Shown: positions 9,842 to 21,288, counted from the first letter of the stretch. The stretch: DNA of 64,000 bases from Dryas octopetala (GCA_963921425.1 OY992839.1:11945409-12009408), one strand, 5' to 3'. A program made the numbers and translations. Notes: generated by a model not told the origin, from the letters alone.

Positions 9842-11328
9842 GTTTATTTTTACAAAAAAATTTTTTAAAGAATAATCTAAAAAAATGATCTTAATTGAAA
9901 TAATAATTTTACCGATTGGTCATGAAACAACACTTTAAAATGAGAACAATAAGAGAAAAAATCGGAAGAGAGTAGATTAGGGAAAGTAGCTATAACATTC
10001 CTTTACAAGTTATCCAACGCTAAGATCTGGCAGTGATATGCATGTGCACATAGACAGAGCTGACAAAGCTGCACAGTTTACAGTTGCTTCATTATAAGCA
10101 TATGTGCAAACAGACTGACGCAGTGTAACACGCAAGTAAAAGAGATTAGAGAAAACCAACGTTAACCCTAAGAAAGAATCTGGGTCCACCAGAGAAATGA
10201 AAGAAATCTCAAGGTTTTCTGATTAAAAATAATAATAATAACTATACAAACAGTCAAAAAGGTTGTTTAAATACGTTCAGAACCCTAGACATTCGAAATT
10301 CAAAATGAAAATAAAGTGCAATTTAGGAAACTTATTAAAAAACACTAAATTGCTTATTTGAAGCCCTAAACGAAGGAATTTGTCTGGTCGTTTCCTTCGA
10401 ATCGGTATGTCATGAGCCCATTTCTCACACTGGGCCGGGCTGAAGCTTGTTCATTTTCTTGGCCTTCTGGCGGTCGAGTTGTTGCATGAATTATTCTGCC
10501 ATTTGTTCTACATCACAGACACAGGACTAGAGGACATAAATTGATGGCAGATTTATAATAAATTAAATATCTATGGAAAGTGACTTTTCCATTTCTAAAA
10601 TCAGACATATCAAGATACTGTACAAACACCAATTCAAAAGGAACTTAAAATAATAATTGTAAAGCACTAATACCAAAATTCCAACAAAAAATCACCATTA
10701 AGTTTTGTTAAAAAATGAGATTGGAGGGATGAGATTTGAAGAAATGACGAAATCTATCTCCAACTAATTGTGGTTAGTACACTTATGAATATGATAAGCT
10801 GATCCATCCAAAACTTTTTGCCACATTACTGTTTGTCTAACAACAAATAATATCGTCCTCGAATCATCCAAAATCAATGTTATATATCCACGACCTCTCC
10901 TTTAGTGAAGGATTTAAAATAGCTCGATTAATAGCTTGAAACAAATAATTCTTGGTCTTCAGGTCTTTAAGCTTTTGTTCCTCCAGAGCTTTGAGTTAAG
11001 CTTTTGTTAACACGGTCCTTTTTGCATAGGCTGTGATTCCATTCTCAACCAGACTCCAGTATTCTTTTGATCTTAAGAAGTTTTCCATCAACATGCTCCA
11101 ATGATTGTAATGACCATCGAACCGTGGAATTGATGGTTGAACAAAACTACTTTCTTCTGATGACATTGAGACTTGCTACGGCAAAGCTCGCTGCTTTCTT
11201 TGATCTTTAGAACCAATTGGTGTTGCTCTGATACCAATTGTTAGTTTCAGGAAGATCAAAATAGGAAAAAAAACCTATTGTTTATTGAATAACAATGTGG
11301 CTTAAATAGCCTTACAAAACAGAGGAAA
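9842..11328 (-). mobile_element. Degenerate Ty1/copia remnant, copy 1
   Basis: Aligns almost end to end with 18096-19599 with small gaps. On the minus strand it carries a tRNA-Met type primer-binding site (GCTCTGATACCA on plus, 11225-11236) and, just after it, a broken gag start (about 11170-11000) whose peptides match the longer frame in copy 2 (PSIPRF, HYNHWSMLMENF, EYWSLVENGITAYA). DNA at 11238-11328 next to the primer site would be the 5' LTR edge. No protease, integrase or RT is visible. The gypsy LTR abuts its left side. Confidence 0.75.
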
Positions 11329-12429
11329 TATTTGTTAGAAATACATTTTGATTGTCCGTTTTTGAACATTTGAGTTATGAAAACGAAACAGAACTCAAAT
11401 TAGAAATCAGAATTGTGGTGTTTGAATCAATAGCTGAACAATTTATGGCTTTTTTTGGTGTGTCTATTTTCTAATGAATTAAGGATTGAAAGTGACTATT
11501 AATTTCTGACTAATACAAGTTTTATTATTTGAGATAGGTATGGTACTCTGGTCTGGTATTGCTCAAATCAGAATTATGCACATTCCCCACAAACAGGCAC
11601 ACATACACACACACACACACGTACGAGTCATTACTGTTTTTAGGGAAAAAATTGTAATGTTTAGTAGGACTTGGACTACTTTGGTGTTCATCTCCAAGTT
11701 TGCCCATCACTAGTGTATTAGCTGCAAGAAGGCTGAGCCTTAAGTCCCAAATTTATATGTGCTTGAGAATTGAGAATTGAGAATAGAAAGTAGGCCTGGA
11801 AAGTCCCAAATTTATCTGTTTTGCTGGCAGACTCCAACCTCATAATTTTTATCCTCTGCAACATCCTTGTATAATTTGCTAGCTTTGATTAATTAAAGCT
11901 TTGCCTTGAGTTTGATCAGAGTTTATATCAACTGGGGATTTAGCTATTTAGCTTTTCATACATTCATATGGTCAGTGACTTAATGTGCTTGATTTTTTTA
12001 ATCCAAAACCCTATTTGCTCACACTTCTTGTTATCATTGTCACTGCAGATCAAGAAGTAAAGAGTGGAATTAGGAACGACCTTCAAAAGTAGTGCTACTT
12101 TTGGGACAGAATCATCCTCGCTCAAATTACCACTAATAGGTTGGCTTTTGAGGTTATATATATGTGCTTTTTGGGACAGTATTTTAAGTTTCTAATGGTG
12201 TATGTACTAGCTAGAAACAATGCATGTCTATATTATTAAACGACATTTCATTATATGTATTAGGATTTCATTACCATATAATTATCCTTTTGTTGTAATG
12301 GTGGAAAACCTTGAACAATTTGGTTGTCTTTAATGTGAATTCTAATTTGATGTTATCATTCTTATTGGTTTATCTTTAGATTGCCATAATACATGCATTT
12401 GATAAAATTGATTAGTATTATCATTATTT
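11329..12429. other. Intergenic, no gene seen
   Basis: AT-rich DNA without a convincing gene. It contains a (CA)n microsatellite at about 11588-11610 and a short tandem 'GAGAATT' run near 11770. Confidence 0.6.
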
Positions 12430-13119
12430 TTTACAAATACACCCAGTATTCCATGGCATCCTTGTAAAGTCACCAAAAGCAATGACATTTCAAACATGGC
12501 AAAATTAGATGATTTAGGTCATCTAATGTTAAACTTTTTCATTGGCAATGTAAACAATGTCATAAAAAATCTTTTCATGACGTTTAAACCACGTCATTGA
12601 AACACTTTAACATGACATTTTTCAGGTGTCATTGTAGGCCCAACCCTTTCAATGACATTTAAATCATGCCATGTAAACAAAATTAGATGATAGCTACTGA
12701 AAGTCATCTAAAGTTAGCAATTTTAAATGACATTGGAATAACACCATGGAAATGTTTTGCATGACATTGATCAAACGCCATATAATTGTACCCTTTCAAT
12801 AGCGTTGAAGCCATGCCATGTAAATTATTTAGATGACATGTACTGAAAGTCATCTAAAGTTAACCATTTTCAATGACAATTCATTAACGTCAAAGAAAGA
12901 CTTTACATGACACGAATCAAATGCCATAAAAAGTGTAGAAGGATGACAATTTTTCAACGTCATGGAAACTGTTTAAGATGGCGTTTTATGGGGGCCGTAG
13001 TAGGGCCACCTTCTCTATGGCACCGGTATTTAGGACGTGGCTTGCGGCGCTTGAAAAAAGCCATGAAAACCCTTCCATGACGTTTTTCAAACGTCATGGA
13101 AAGGGTTTATGGTTGTAGT
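12430..13119. mobile_element. Right end of a CACTA (En/Spm) element
   Basis: The segment ends in …GGTTGTAGTG, which on the minus strand is CACTACAACC, the CACTA terminus. It is full of subterminal repeats built on ATGACRTTT / AAACGTCAT in both orientations, typical of transposase-binding arrays. Immediately after it, AATAAGGATC restarts DNA shared with the gene B locus (27257), so the CACTA end sits exactly at the break of that homology. I did not find the left end. Confidence 0.6.
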
Positions 13120-13923
13120 GAATAAGGATCAATATCACCAATCACTCACCTGCACATACAATTGATCGAGTTGATTAAATACACAAATATAGTTGAAATT
13201 TAGCCTAGCCGAGTCGATCATCCTCGCTTTTCCCTTAATGATGATATACGTCATAAAGCTTTGGTAATAATTATGTATTGTTTGACAAAAGAATATTAAT
13301 TAGTCGGTATATAAGCATATAGATATAGACTTTCAAGTCAAACCGCGAATTAGTTTGTTGAAATTGTAGAAGAATAATGATAGCCAAATGACAATTTAGA
13401 ATTAACCAGCCTTGTATGAAAAAAGTGAGAATTTTGGAAATTAATTCAATAGTATTGATCCATCTCAACGTGTTACAAAGGCCAAAATATATAGACTATA
13501 CTTGGAGAGATCAGCAGATCTTGAGGGTTCTCTACTTGTTTTACATAGCTAATTAATAATATTTTATGAATTATGAAAGTTATTGGATTTAATCTAAGTG
13601 GAGATGGTAAATGGGATAATGGATTAACTTTAGAATTAATATATAGATTGAGTGTTCGATTCCCTGCATTATAGCCAAAAACAAAGAATTTGAAGCATGA
13701 AATGTATTTATGATATTAAACACGCGCTCTTACATGTTTAAGTCTAATGACTTTTAATACTATGCGTTCAATCATCCCAGCCAAATTACAAGATCTTCGG
13801 CAATAACTGACTTATAGAACTAAAACACCGATGATAACATAATTATTGAAAGAGAGAAAAAATAAACCAAAAGGAAGCAGCAACTGTTTCATTATATGGT
13901 TGAAGCCATTGTAGAAAGTTCAG
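13120..13923 (-). repeat. Duplicated 3' flank of gene A
   Basis: Nearly the same sequence as 27256-28051 downstream of gene B, with only small indels. This shows that the A/B duplication included about 0.8 kb of flank. No gene seen. Confidence 0.8.
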
Positions 13924-16477
13924 TTAGGCTCGTATATGATCAAAGGTGGACTTCATGTAGTTCTTGCCACTTTGTTGAAGTTGGATATATTCCTTATAGT
14001 TCATGCCAATGTATTTTGGAGGTTGGCCCTCTCTTTCACACAACTCTGGTGCTGGGGCAATAGTTGTATCTACCGATGGTCCATGTGGGATGGCAATGGA
14101 TATTCTTGTAGCTTTGTTGTTCACAGTGGCTCGATGCATCACACTCTTGTATTTACCGTTGGTCAAGATCTACCAAAAAAAAAAATATATATATATATTT
14201 AAATATACATGAGCAGTCGATCAATTATACATGTGGTTCTTTTTCTTCACAAATGTACAGAACATGCATTTGGAAATTCGCAATAATGTTGACTAAATGT
14301 CAAATGGGATTGCTTTATTTCTCCCTTCTTGTTTTGAAAGAAGGAGACATACAATATATAATTGATAATGATTGATTAGAGAGAAAATTTCTACCTGCAT
14401 TTGGTCAGCAAGGTTTACAAAAAAACCATTGGGAGGGCCATCCACAGTGAGCCATTTGCCGTTGTGCTCGACTTGGAGACCATTCATCTCATTCTGAATG
14501 AGGAGTGTGACCAAGCCATGATCAGTGTGATGGGGTATTCCAATTGCATGTTCAGGCTGAGGGCATGGTGGGTAGTAGTTGGCTGCCAACATTTGTAAGC
14601 CACGATCCATATTCATTGCATTGTGTATGTAGTCAGCCTCCAATCCCAAGCTTTCTGATATTGCTCTTGTGATTTCCAGTGCTACTTCTCTTGCTCTTTT
14701 GCTAAACTCCATTGAAATCTCACTACATCATCCAAGAAAATTATTAATCAATTAATGAATCCAAATTTATAGTCTCACAATATAATTATTTGGTAAGAAA
14801 ATTATTAATAAATGATTTAGATTTATAGTCTATAGTCTATACATACCTGAAGCGAGACGGTTTGTAGAGGGAGTAAAATTCTGGATGCACTCTAACTTTG
14901 AAGAAGTCCCTCCAGAGAAGCACTTTATCCAAAGCAAGATTGTAACTAGTTCCATACTTGAACATTTCCAGCACATCATTTCCTGATTTAAACTCTTGCT
15001 TCTCTTCGTCAGGAAGACTAAAAAATCCGTGACACGCATCAATCATCGCCTTCATTAGGCTCTCAGGCACTCCATAGTTAATCGCCTGATTAGGCGAAAT
15101 GATACAATGGTTAGCTTTGATATTCATCATTAATTAACACAAATAATAACCAGTGTTTTCAGACGCAAAAACATGACGCGAGGCGTTTTAGTCGTAGAAG
15201 GCGAGGCGTAAGCCTCAACGCGTTAAGGCGTAAGCTTTTCGGTATATATTTTTTATAATAAAAAAATTATAAATATATATATAAACATATATAAATAGAT
15301 AAATATATATATATATATATAAGTATATATATAGAACATAAGACCCAAATATATATATAAGCAAGGGTATTGTTGTCTTTTCAGCACATGTAAAAAAATT
15401 AATATTTTAAAATGTTTTTGAATTAAAAAATAAATAAAAACAGTATTAGCTATTTATATATGTTTGGGCCAAAGTCTCGTCGCGGATGTCGAAGATGGCC
15501 TGGAGGAGGGCGACGTAGAGGTGGATGTTGAGGGGGTAGCCGTCGGCCCAGTGGCAGACGTCGGTGGGGGTGCCGTTGGAGCTGCGCCAGGAGAGGGAGA
15601 CGACGGCGTTGCAGAGGGTGCGCATGGTGTTGGAGTTCTTGCCGGTGTCGATGGGCTTGTTGTCGGCGGCGCGGATGATCTCGCAGAGGCGCATGGCGAA
15701 GGTGTTGCTGCGGTCGAGCGTGATGGAGGGGTGCTGGAGGAGGCCGGCCTCCAATATCTTCAGCTGCCGCTTCTGCCAGTGGTGGTACTCGTTCGAGCTC
15801 TCGTTGAATTCAGACGGTTTCAGCTGACGGAGGAGCTCCAGCGGGAGGATTATCGTCTCTGCTCGCCTGATGGCCATCACCATAACTGCAAGTCAACCTT
15901 TGCCTTGCACGATCTTACTCGGTTGGAAGAGTGGGTTCTTCTCCAACCGATCTTCTCCAAAACAGAGGTGCAAAAAACCTAGAACAGAGGTTGAAAAAAA
16001 TCCTGCAGAGTTGGTCGCGAGGCGACGCCTTTAACGCCTTGCCGTCGAGAGGCGTACGCCTTCAACGCCTTGCCGTCGCCTTTCAGTCGTTTTTCACAGT
16101 CTGGCGACGTCGTGCGCAATCGGCCGCCGCCTCGCCATGACTCGCGCCTGAAGCTCGCCTTTGAAAACACTGATAATAACACAATTCACAAGTGATGAAA
16201 CAAAATAACATACTATGAAGAAGCCCCATTCTTGGCAAATCTTGACGAGATCATGAATGATTTTGGAACGTTGATCAGGAGAACCAGAGGTGAGAAGGGA
16301 CATATCCACAATGGGAATAGCGAATTCAGGATCATTTGGATCAGCTTCTTCACTGGGGTTTATGTTGAAAGCATAAGCAGAAGGAACAGAGCTCAGAGCA
16401 GGGGATTCAGCAAGTGCTTTGATGCTTGTAACTTGAGGTACTGCCTCCACGGTTTCAGCAGCAACTGGAGGAGCCAT
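13924..16477 (-). CDS. 2-oxoglutarate/Fe(II)-dependent dioxygenase, copy A
   Basis: Minus-strand exons 16477-16214, 15085-14847, 14722-14395 and 14169-13924 with GT-AG introns give 358 residues, normal for plant DOXC-class dioxygenases. The N-terminal DIOX_N region ends in EWGFFI at the first intron. The double-stranded beta-helix carries Fe ligands H233, D235 and H289 and the 2-oxoglutarate pair R299/S301 (RISIA). Family members hydroxylate or desaturate small molecules in the cytosol; the closest types I recall are '2-oxoglutarate-dependent dioxygenase 19-like' and DMR6-LIKE OXYGENASE, so the substrate is unknown. The start is the ATG that all paralogues share. Residue 92 is Tyr (INYG) where every other intact copy has His (INHG). 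Intron 1 is swollen to 1128 bp by a hAT-like insertion. Exon 4 encodes the same peptide as gene B. Confidence 0.88.
15143..16180. mobile_element. hAT-like element in intron 1 of gene A, with 8-bp target-site duplication
   Basis: Element 15151-16172 (1022 bp) starts CAGTGTTTTCA and ends TGAAAACACTG, and is flanked by ATAATAAC at 15143-15150 and 16173-16180. The uninterrupted site is visible in gene B (AAATAATAACACA, about 29261). Eight-bp duplications and CA…TG ends fit the hAT superfamily. Subterminal DNA is rich in AGGCG/CGCCT motifs. There is no transposase; the interior holds a captured host-gene fragment. Confidence 0.85.
15446..15885 (-). pseudogene. Captured DUF810 (UNC13/PATROL1-like) gene fragment
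   Basis: An open minus-strand frame of about 145 residues with peptides such as RRAETIILPLELLRQLKP, YHHWQKRQLKILEAGLL, RLCEIIRAADNKPIDTGKN and DVCHWADGYPLNIH, which I recognise as the plant DUF810 / UNC13-homologue family (membrane-traffic regulators such as PATROL1). A splice acceptor (TTGCAG) directly precedes the homologous part at 15885, so genomic DNA was captured rather than cDNA. Homology stops after IFDIRDETL (about 15470); the rest to the stop is transposon sequence. Full proteins of this family are around 1000 residues, so this is a fragment. It lies on the same strand as gene A and could be spliced into its transcript. Confidence 0.75.
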
Positions 16478-16585
16478 AGAGTGAGAGAGAGACACAGAGA
16501 GAGAGAGATTGTTGAGTTGCTATGGATGAGAAACATTGTTCTAATTTATAGGCAGTTCGGGTGACCTCAATTTACACGTGGTCAA
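16478..16585 (-). promoter_or_regulatory. Gene A core promoter and leader
   Basis: On the minus strand a composite TTGACCACGTG (16585-16575: W-box TTGACC overlapping G-box CACGTG) lies about 25 bp before TATAAAT (16550-16544), followed by a GA-rich leader up to the ATG at 16477. The arrangement recurs in the other copies. Confidence 0.65.
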
Positions 16586-16629
16586 CATCCTTTATAGAAG
16601 CAAGAAAAAATTTAATACTTTCTAGCCCA

Positions 16630-16674
16630 CCTTACCCCATGAATTTTTTTTGGCCAAGTACCTTACCCCATGGA
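16630..16674 (-). mobile_element. Micro-retroinsertion upstream of gene A
   Basis: A 17-bp insert (16644-16660: eight T then GGCCAAGTA) is flanked by CCTTACCCCATGAA and CCTTACCCCATGGA. Gene B (about 29762) has a single uninterrupted copy of the flank. Poly(A) on the minus strand plus a 14-bp duplication suggests a severely 5'-truncated SINE or LINE. Confidence 0.75.
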
Positions 16675-16735
16675 TTAATTGATACACAACCTGCAGAATC
16701 CAGATGTAGCAATCCACCAGCTATATATATATATA

Positions 16736-17139
16736 TACAGGTTCCTTCTGTTGAGGTATACCTCAACTTATTTATGTTGAGGTATATCTTGTTGGGGCCC
16801 ACACGAGTCGTTTTGTGTCGATCCGAACCGTTCAATTTTTACATCTACATAGATAGATCATCTTTGCAAAAAATTAGCCAAATCGAAAATCATTTGCCTA
16901 TCTAACTTTGATCAAATAAATGGACGAACCAAATATTTTTGATGAAACCGTCCATTTGTTTTATCAAAGTTAGATAGGCAAATGATTTCCGATTTGACTA
17001 ATTTTTTACAAGGATGATCTATCAATGAAAATGATCATTGCGAATGGTTCGGATCGACACAAAGCGACTCGTGTGGGCCCCAATATGGTATACCTCAACA
17101 TAAATAAGTTGAGGTATACCTCAACAGAAGGAGCCTGTA
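16736..17139. mobile_element. Palindromic MITE upstream of gene A
   Basis: About 400 bp folding on itself: ACAGGTTCCTTCTGTTGAGG at the left answers CCTCAACAGAAGGAGCCTGT at the right, and GGGGCCCACACGAGTCG pairs with CGACTCGTGTGGGCCCC further in. It sits in a (TA)n tract and is absent at the gene B locus, where AGCTATA runs into TTTTATCTG-type DNA. TA flanks suggest a Tc1/mariner-type MITE but do not prove it. Confidence 0.75.
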
Positions 17140-18095
17140 TATATATATATATATATATTTTATCTCTTTTATTTTGGCCATGTTGTTATCTGAACTATAT
17201 TTAATTTCAATTGTTTTTCACATTCTTAATTATTAAAATATTGTGTCAAACTTTTTAATTATATACTTTAGTTAATTCATAACCTCCGATCATTTTTATA
17301 GTTAATTTATAACCCCCTATTTTACTTAAATTTTTATCTAAATCCCCTAATCAATGGATATATAGCTATTGTTGACTTTTATTTTTGTTATAATTTCGGT
17401 TGTGCCCCTTTCCAATTACTGCTGTACATGTGCACATCGCTGACATCACCCAACTGCATGATGCACTCGCTGACATTGCCCAGCTGCATGATCCACTTGT
17501 TGACATTGCCTAGCTGCATGATCCACTCGCTTGGTCTAGCGCCATCTCCATCCCATATCTAAAAAATTGAAAAAAAAGAGTTGGGTGAAAAATGAACAAA
17601 TCAAAGTTTGAACACCAAACCTTGTACAAGTGGGAAGCACGGCGAACCAACTCAACCAAGTTGCAACTTGTGTAAATGTAGTAGAATTAACTATATTTAT
17701 ACAATTTTATAGATATTTAATTTCTAATTCTAATTTGTCTATTTTTATTGCACTATTATTAAATCTTTATTTGAAAATTACTTTTTGAGTGCATTGTAAT
17801 TGATGGATGTGAGCATTCTGAAAGCTGACATGGAATACAAGTTGGAGAAATGTTAGCTACATTCCCTAGTCTATTTTTCTTTCCACCTTCTCTTATTATT
17901 GTAGTTTCATGATTGTAACCTTTCATTTTTAAGACAACCATATTGCATTTAAAAATCATTTCTATAAAAAATTAACTAAATCGAAAATCAATTTGTTGTA
18001 TAATTGTTATCAAATAAGCAAACAATTTTGTTAATAATTAGACTCACTATTTGTTTCTTTAATAATATTTACATGACTAAATCATTTTAGATTTA
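17140..18095. repeat. Intergenic with 30-bp minisatellite
   Basis: A 30-bp unit is repeated three times at 17438-17467, 17468-17497 and 17498-17527 (core CTGCATGATCCACT). At about 17940-18095 there is a weak palindrome resembling the inner arms of the 16736 MITE (AAAAAATTAACTAAATCG and ATTTAGTTTATTTTTAC). No gene seen. Confidence 0.6.
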
Positions 18096-19599
18096 GTTTA
18101 TTTTTACAAAAATAATTTTTAAAGAATGATCTAAAAAAATGATCTTAATTGAAATAATAATTTTACCGATTGGTCATGAAACTACACTTTAAAATGAGAA
18201 CAATAAGAGAACAAATCGAAAGAGAGTAGATTAGGGAAAGTAGCTATAACATTTCGTTACAAGTTATCCAACGCTAAGATCTGGCAGTGATATGCTTGTG
18301 CACACAGACAGAGCTGACAGAGCTGCACAGTTTGCAGTTGCTTCATTATAAGCATATGCGCAAACAGACTGACGCAGTGTAACACGAAAGTAAAAGAGAT
18401 AGAGAAAACCAGCGTTAACCCTAAGAAAGAATCTGGGTCAACCAGAGAAATGAGAGAAATCTCAAGGTTTTCTGATTAAAAATGATAATAATAATTATAC
18501 AAACAGCCAAAAAGGTTGTTTAAATACATTTAGAACCCTAGACATTCGAAATTCAAAACGGAAATAAAAATGGAAATAAAGTGCAATTTAGGAAACTTAT
18601 TCAAAAACACTAAATTGCTTATTTGAAGCCCTAAACGAAGGAATTTGGCCAAAATTGTCTCGTCTTTCCCTTCGAATCGGTATGTCATGGGCTCATTTGT
18701 AACACTAGGCTGGGTTGAAGCTTGTTCATTTTCTTGGCCTTCTGGCGGTCGAGTTGCATGAACCGTTCTGCCATTTGTTATACATCATAGACACAGGACT
18801 AGAGGACGTAAATTGATGGCAAATTTATAACAAATTAAATATCTATGGAAAGCGACTTTTCCATTTCTAAAATCAGACATATCAAGATACTGTACAAACA
18901 CCAATTCGAAAGGAACTTAAAATAATAATCATAAAGCACTAATACCAAAATTCCAACAAAAAATCACCATTAAGTTTTGTTAAAAAATGAGATTTGAAGA
19001 AATGACGAAATCTATCTCCAACTAATTGTGGTTATTACACTTATGAATATGATAAGCTGGTCCATCCAAAATTTTATGCCACATTAATTACCGTCTGTCT
19101 AACAACAAATAATATCGTCCTCAAATCATCCAAAATCAATGTCATATATCCATGACCTCTCCTTTAGTGAAGGATTTAAAATAGCTCGATCAATAGCTTG
19201 AAACAAATTATTCTTGGTCTTCAAGTCTTTAAGCTTCTGTTCCTCCAGAGCTTTGAGTTGAGCTTCTGTCAACACGGTCCTTTCTGCATAGGCTGTGATT
19301 CCATTCTCAACTAGACTCCAGTATTCTTTTGATTTGAAGAAGTTTTCCATCAACATGCTCCAATGATTGTAATGACCATAGAACCGTGGAATTGATGGTT
19401 GAACAAAATTGATTCCCTTTGATGACATTGAGACTTGCTACGGCAAAGCTCACTGCTTTATTTGATCTTTAGAACCAAATGGTGTTGCTCTGATACCAAT
19501 TGCATGTTAGTTTCAAGAAGATCAAAATAGGAAAAAAAAAAAAACCTATTGTTTATTGAATAACAATGTGGCTTAAATAGCCTTACAAAACAGAGGAAA
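18096..19599 (-). mobile_element. Degenerate Ty1/copia remnant, copy 2
   Basis: Paralogue of 9842-11328. Minus strand: primer-binding site (GCTCTGATACCA on plus, 19487-19498) then a gag N-terminus. It is the intact-site counterpart of the place where the gypsy element inserted. Confidence 0.75.
19126..19428 (-). pseudogene. Copia gag N-terminal fragment
   Basis: A 100-residue frame beginning MSSKGINFVQPSIPRF and running through HYNHWSMLMENFFKSKEYW, characteristic of the gag N-terminus of TNT1-like copia elements (DUF4219/UBN2 region). It lies directly downstream of the tRNA-Met primer site. It stops after ERSWIYDIDFG and no pol follows, so it is a relic. Confidence 0.75.
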
Positions 19600-20084
19600 T
19601 ACAAACATGATTCCACGACCAACAAGTCCTGAAATCAAGGGATCCTCATGTGGAAACGTTCAACTACTACAAGAAATGTGAGCAAATGTTACATTCATTG
19701 GTTGCACAGAAAGAAGTGGCAATTAGACAATTGGAAAGTGCCTTGATTTTAACAAAAATGGATGGTAATTGGATAATAGGGACTAAAGTTTTCAAATGTC
19801 ACCCATTTTTATGCAATTAATAAAGGTGATTTTTGTTCACATTTATTACAGTGAACCCTCAGCTACTTCCCTAAAACATAGGATTATTTTCAACGGAAAC
19901 AAAACAACTCAAACAAATAATAAATAAATCTTCACACTCTCCTTTGCTTGTCCAAAATAATGCAAGTGAAGGATTTAAAATGTGTCAATAAGTTTCCGGG
20001 TCCCAAGATTGGTGGAAAGTGGATGGTAGGTGGAGTGTGAAGTGACAGCACATTAAGGACCAGAAATCTGTGCTTGCTGTAGCT
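19600..20084. other. Intergenic, no gene seen
   Basis: Unique DNA after the copia homology breaks (GAGGAAATA then CAAAC). ACTACTACAAGAAATG near 19669 resembles a CACTA left end but has no partner nearby. Confidence 0.5.
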
Positions 20085-21288
20085 TTCATCTTGAGTGCTG
20101 CTATTTGCACACCCTGTTTTTTCTTTTTGCACACCCTTTTTAAAAAAAAAAATCAAAACTAAAAAAAAAAGACACACTTACCCCTCACCCAACACACCCT
20201 AACTCAATTTTTTCTCTTCTGCACACCCCATCAACAGACAAAAAAAAAAAACACACACACCCCCTTCATCTCCCTCACCCGACCACACCCACCGGCCACC
20301 CACGCAGCACCCACCTCCTCCCTCCCCTCCACCAAGCCCAGCCCTGTCGCACCCTCCCTCCAGCCCCGACCCAGCCCACCTCTTTCCCATCCATGCACCC
20401 AGCCCGACCTCCTTCCTCCCCTCCACCAAGCCCCAACCCCGTCGCAACCTCCCTCCAGCCCCGACCCAGCCCACCACCTTCCCCTCCACCTTATCAAGCT
20501 CAAACAACATTCACGTAATATTTTTTTTTGGCTTTTTAATTACAACATCAAGAGATCAGATGAGAAAGTCCAGTTGCAGTGCCGCGTCGTCGGGCATAAG
20601 GAGAGGTAATTAATTATGCACTTCTAGGCAACAGGTAATTAATTATTTGGGTACCTAATTGCAAGCTTAGTTATCATCATATATATATATCCAGTACAAC
20701 TTGGAAATGAATCAAACAGAGTACGTACACCAGGATTTGATTAATACATAGTAAGTCTATATCCAGCATATATGATGTTTTCCATTTCCTTATATGTCTT
20801 TTACATGTTAATGGTGTATGTTATATGCATGATGTACGTCTGTCTGTGAGAACTAATGTAGGTGGGAGGGGATGTGATGGGGCCGGGGCTGGGTGGAGGG
20901 GAGGGAGGAAGTCGGACTGGGTGGAGGGGAAGGAGGTGGTCGGGCTGGGGCTTGGTGGAGGGGAGGGAGGAGGTCGGGCTGTGTGCATGGATGGGAAGGA
21001 GGTGGGCTGGGTCGGGGCTGGAGGGAGGGTGCGACGGGGCTGGGCTTGGTGGAGGGGAGGGAGGAGGTGGGTGCTGCGTTGGTGGCCGGTGGGTGTGGTC
21101 GGGTGAGGGAGATGAAGGGGGTGTGTGTGTTTTTTTTTTTGTCTGTTGATGGGGTGTGCAGAAGAGAAAAAATTGATGTTGGGTGAAGGGTAAGTGTGTC
21201 TTTTCCTTTGAGTTTTGATTTTTTTTTTTTATAAAAGGGTGTGCAAAAAGAAAAAACAGGGTGTGCAAATAGGAGCACTCTTCATCTT
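20085..21288. mobile_element. Long-inverted-repeat element with 8-bp target-site duplication
   Basis: Element 20093-21280 (1188 bp) is flanked by TTCATCTT at 20085-20092 and 21281-21288. Ends GAGTGCTGCTATTTGCACAC and the inverse of GTGTGCAAATAGGAGCACTC match. The arms (about 20093-20510 and 20861-21280) are long inverted copies, C-rich then G-rich, with minisatellite-like units containing CCCTCCACCAAGCCC. No transposase is present. Eight bp suits hAT or a short-duplication Mutator-like element. Open frames in the arms are GC-rich artefacts. Confidence 0.85.

Noticed and set aside
9842..11328. Functional copia element
   Set aside because: Only a broken gag start and a primer site are present; pol and a second LTR are not visible.
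19669..19690. CACTA left end (ACTACTACAAGAAATG)
   Set aside because: The first base does not fit CACTA and no partner terminus or subterminal repeats were found nearby.
20199..21278. Several Gly- or Pro-rich open frames
   Set aside because: They are the two strands of GC-rich inverted arms in a transposon and have no plausible protein features.
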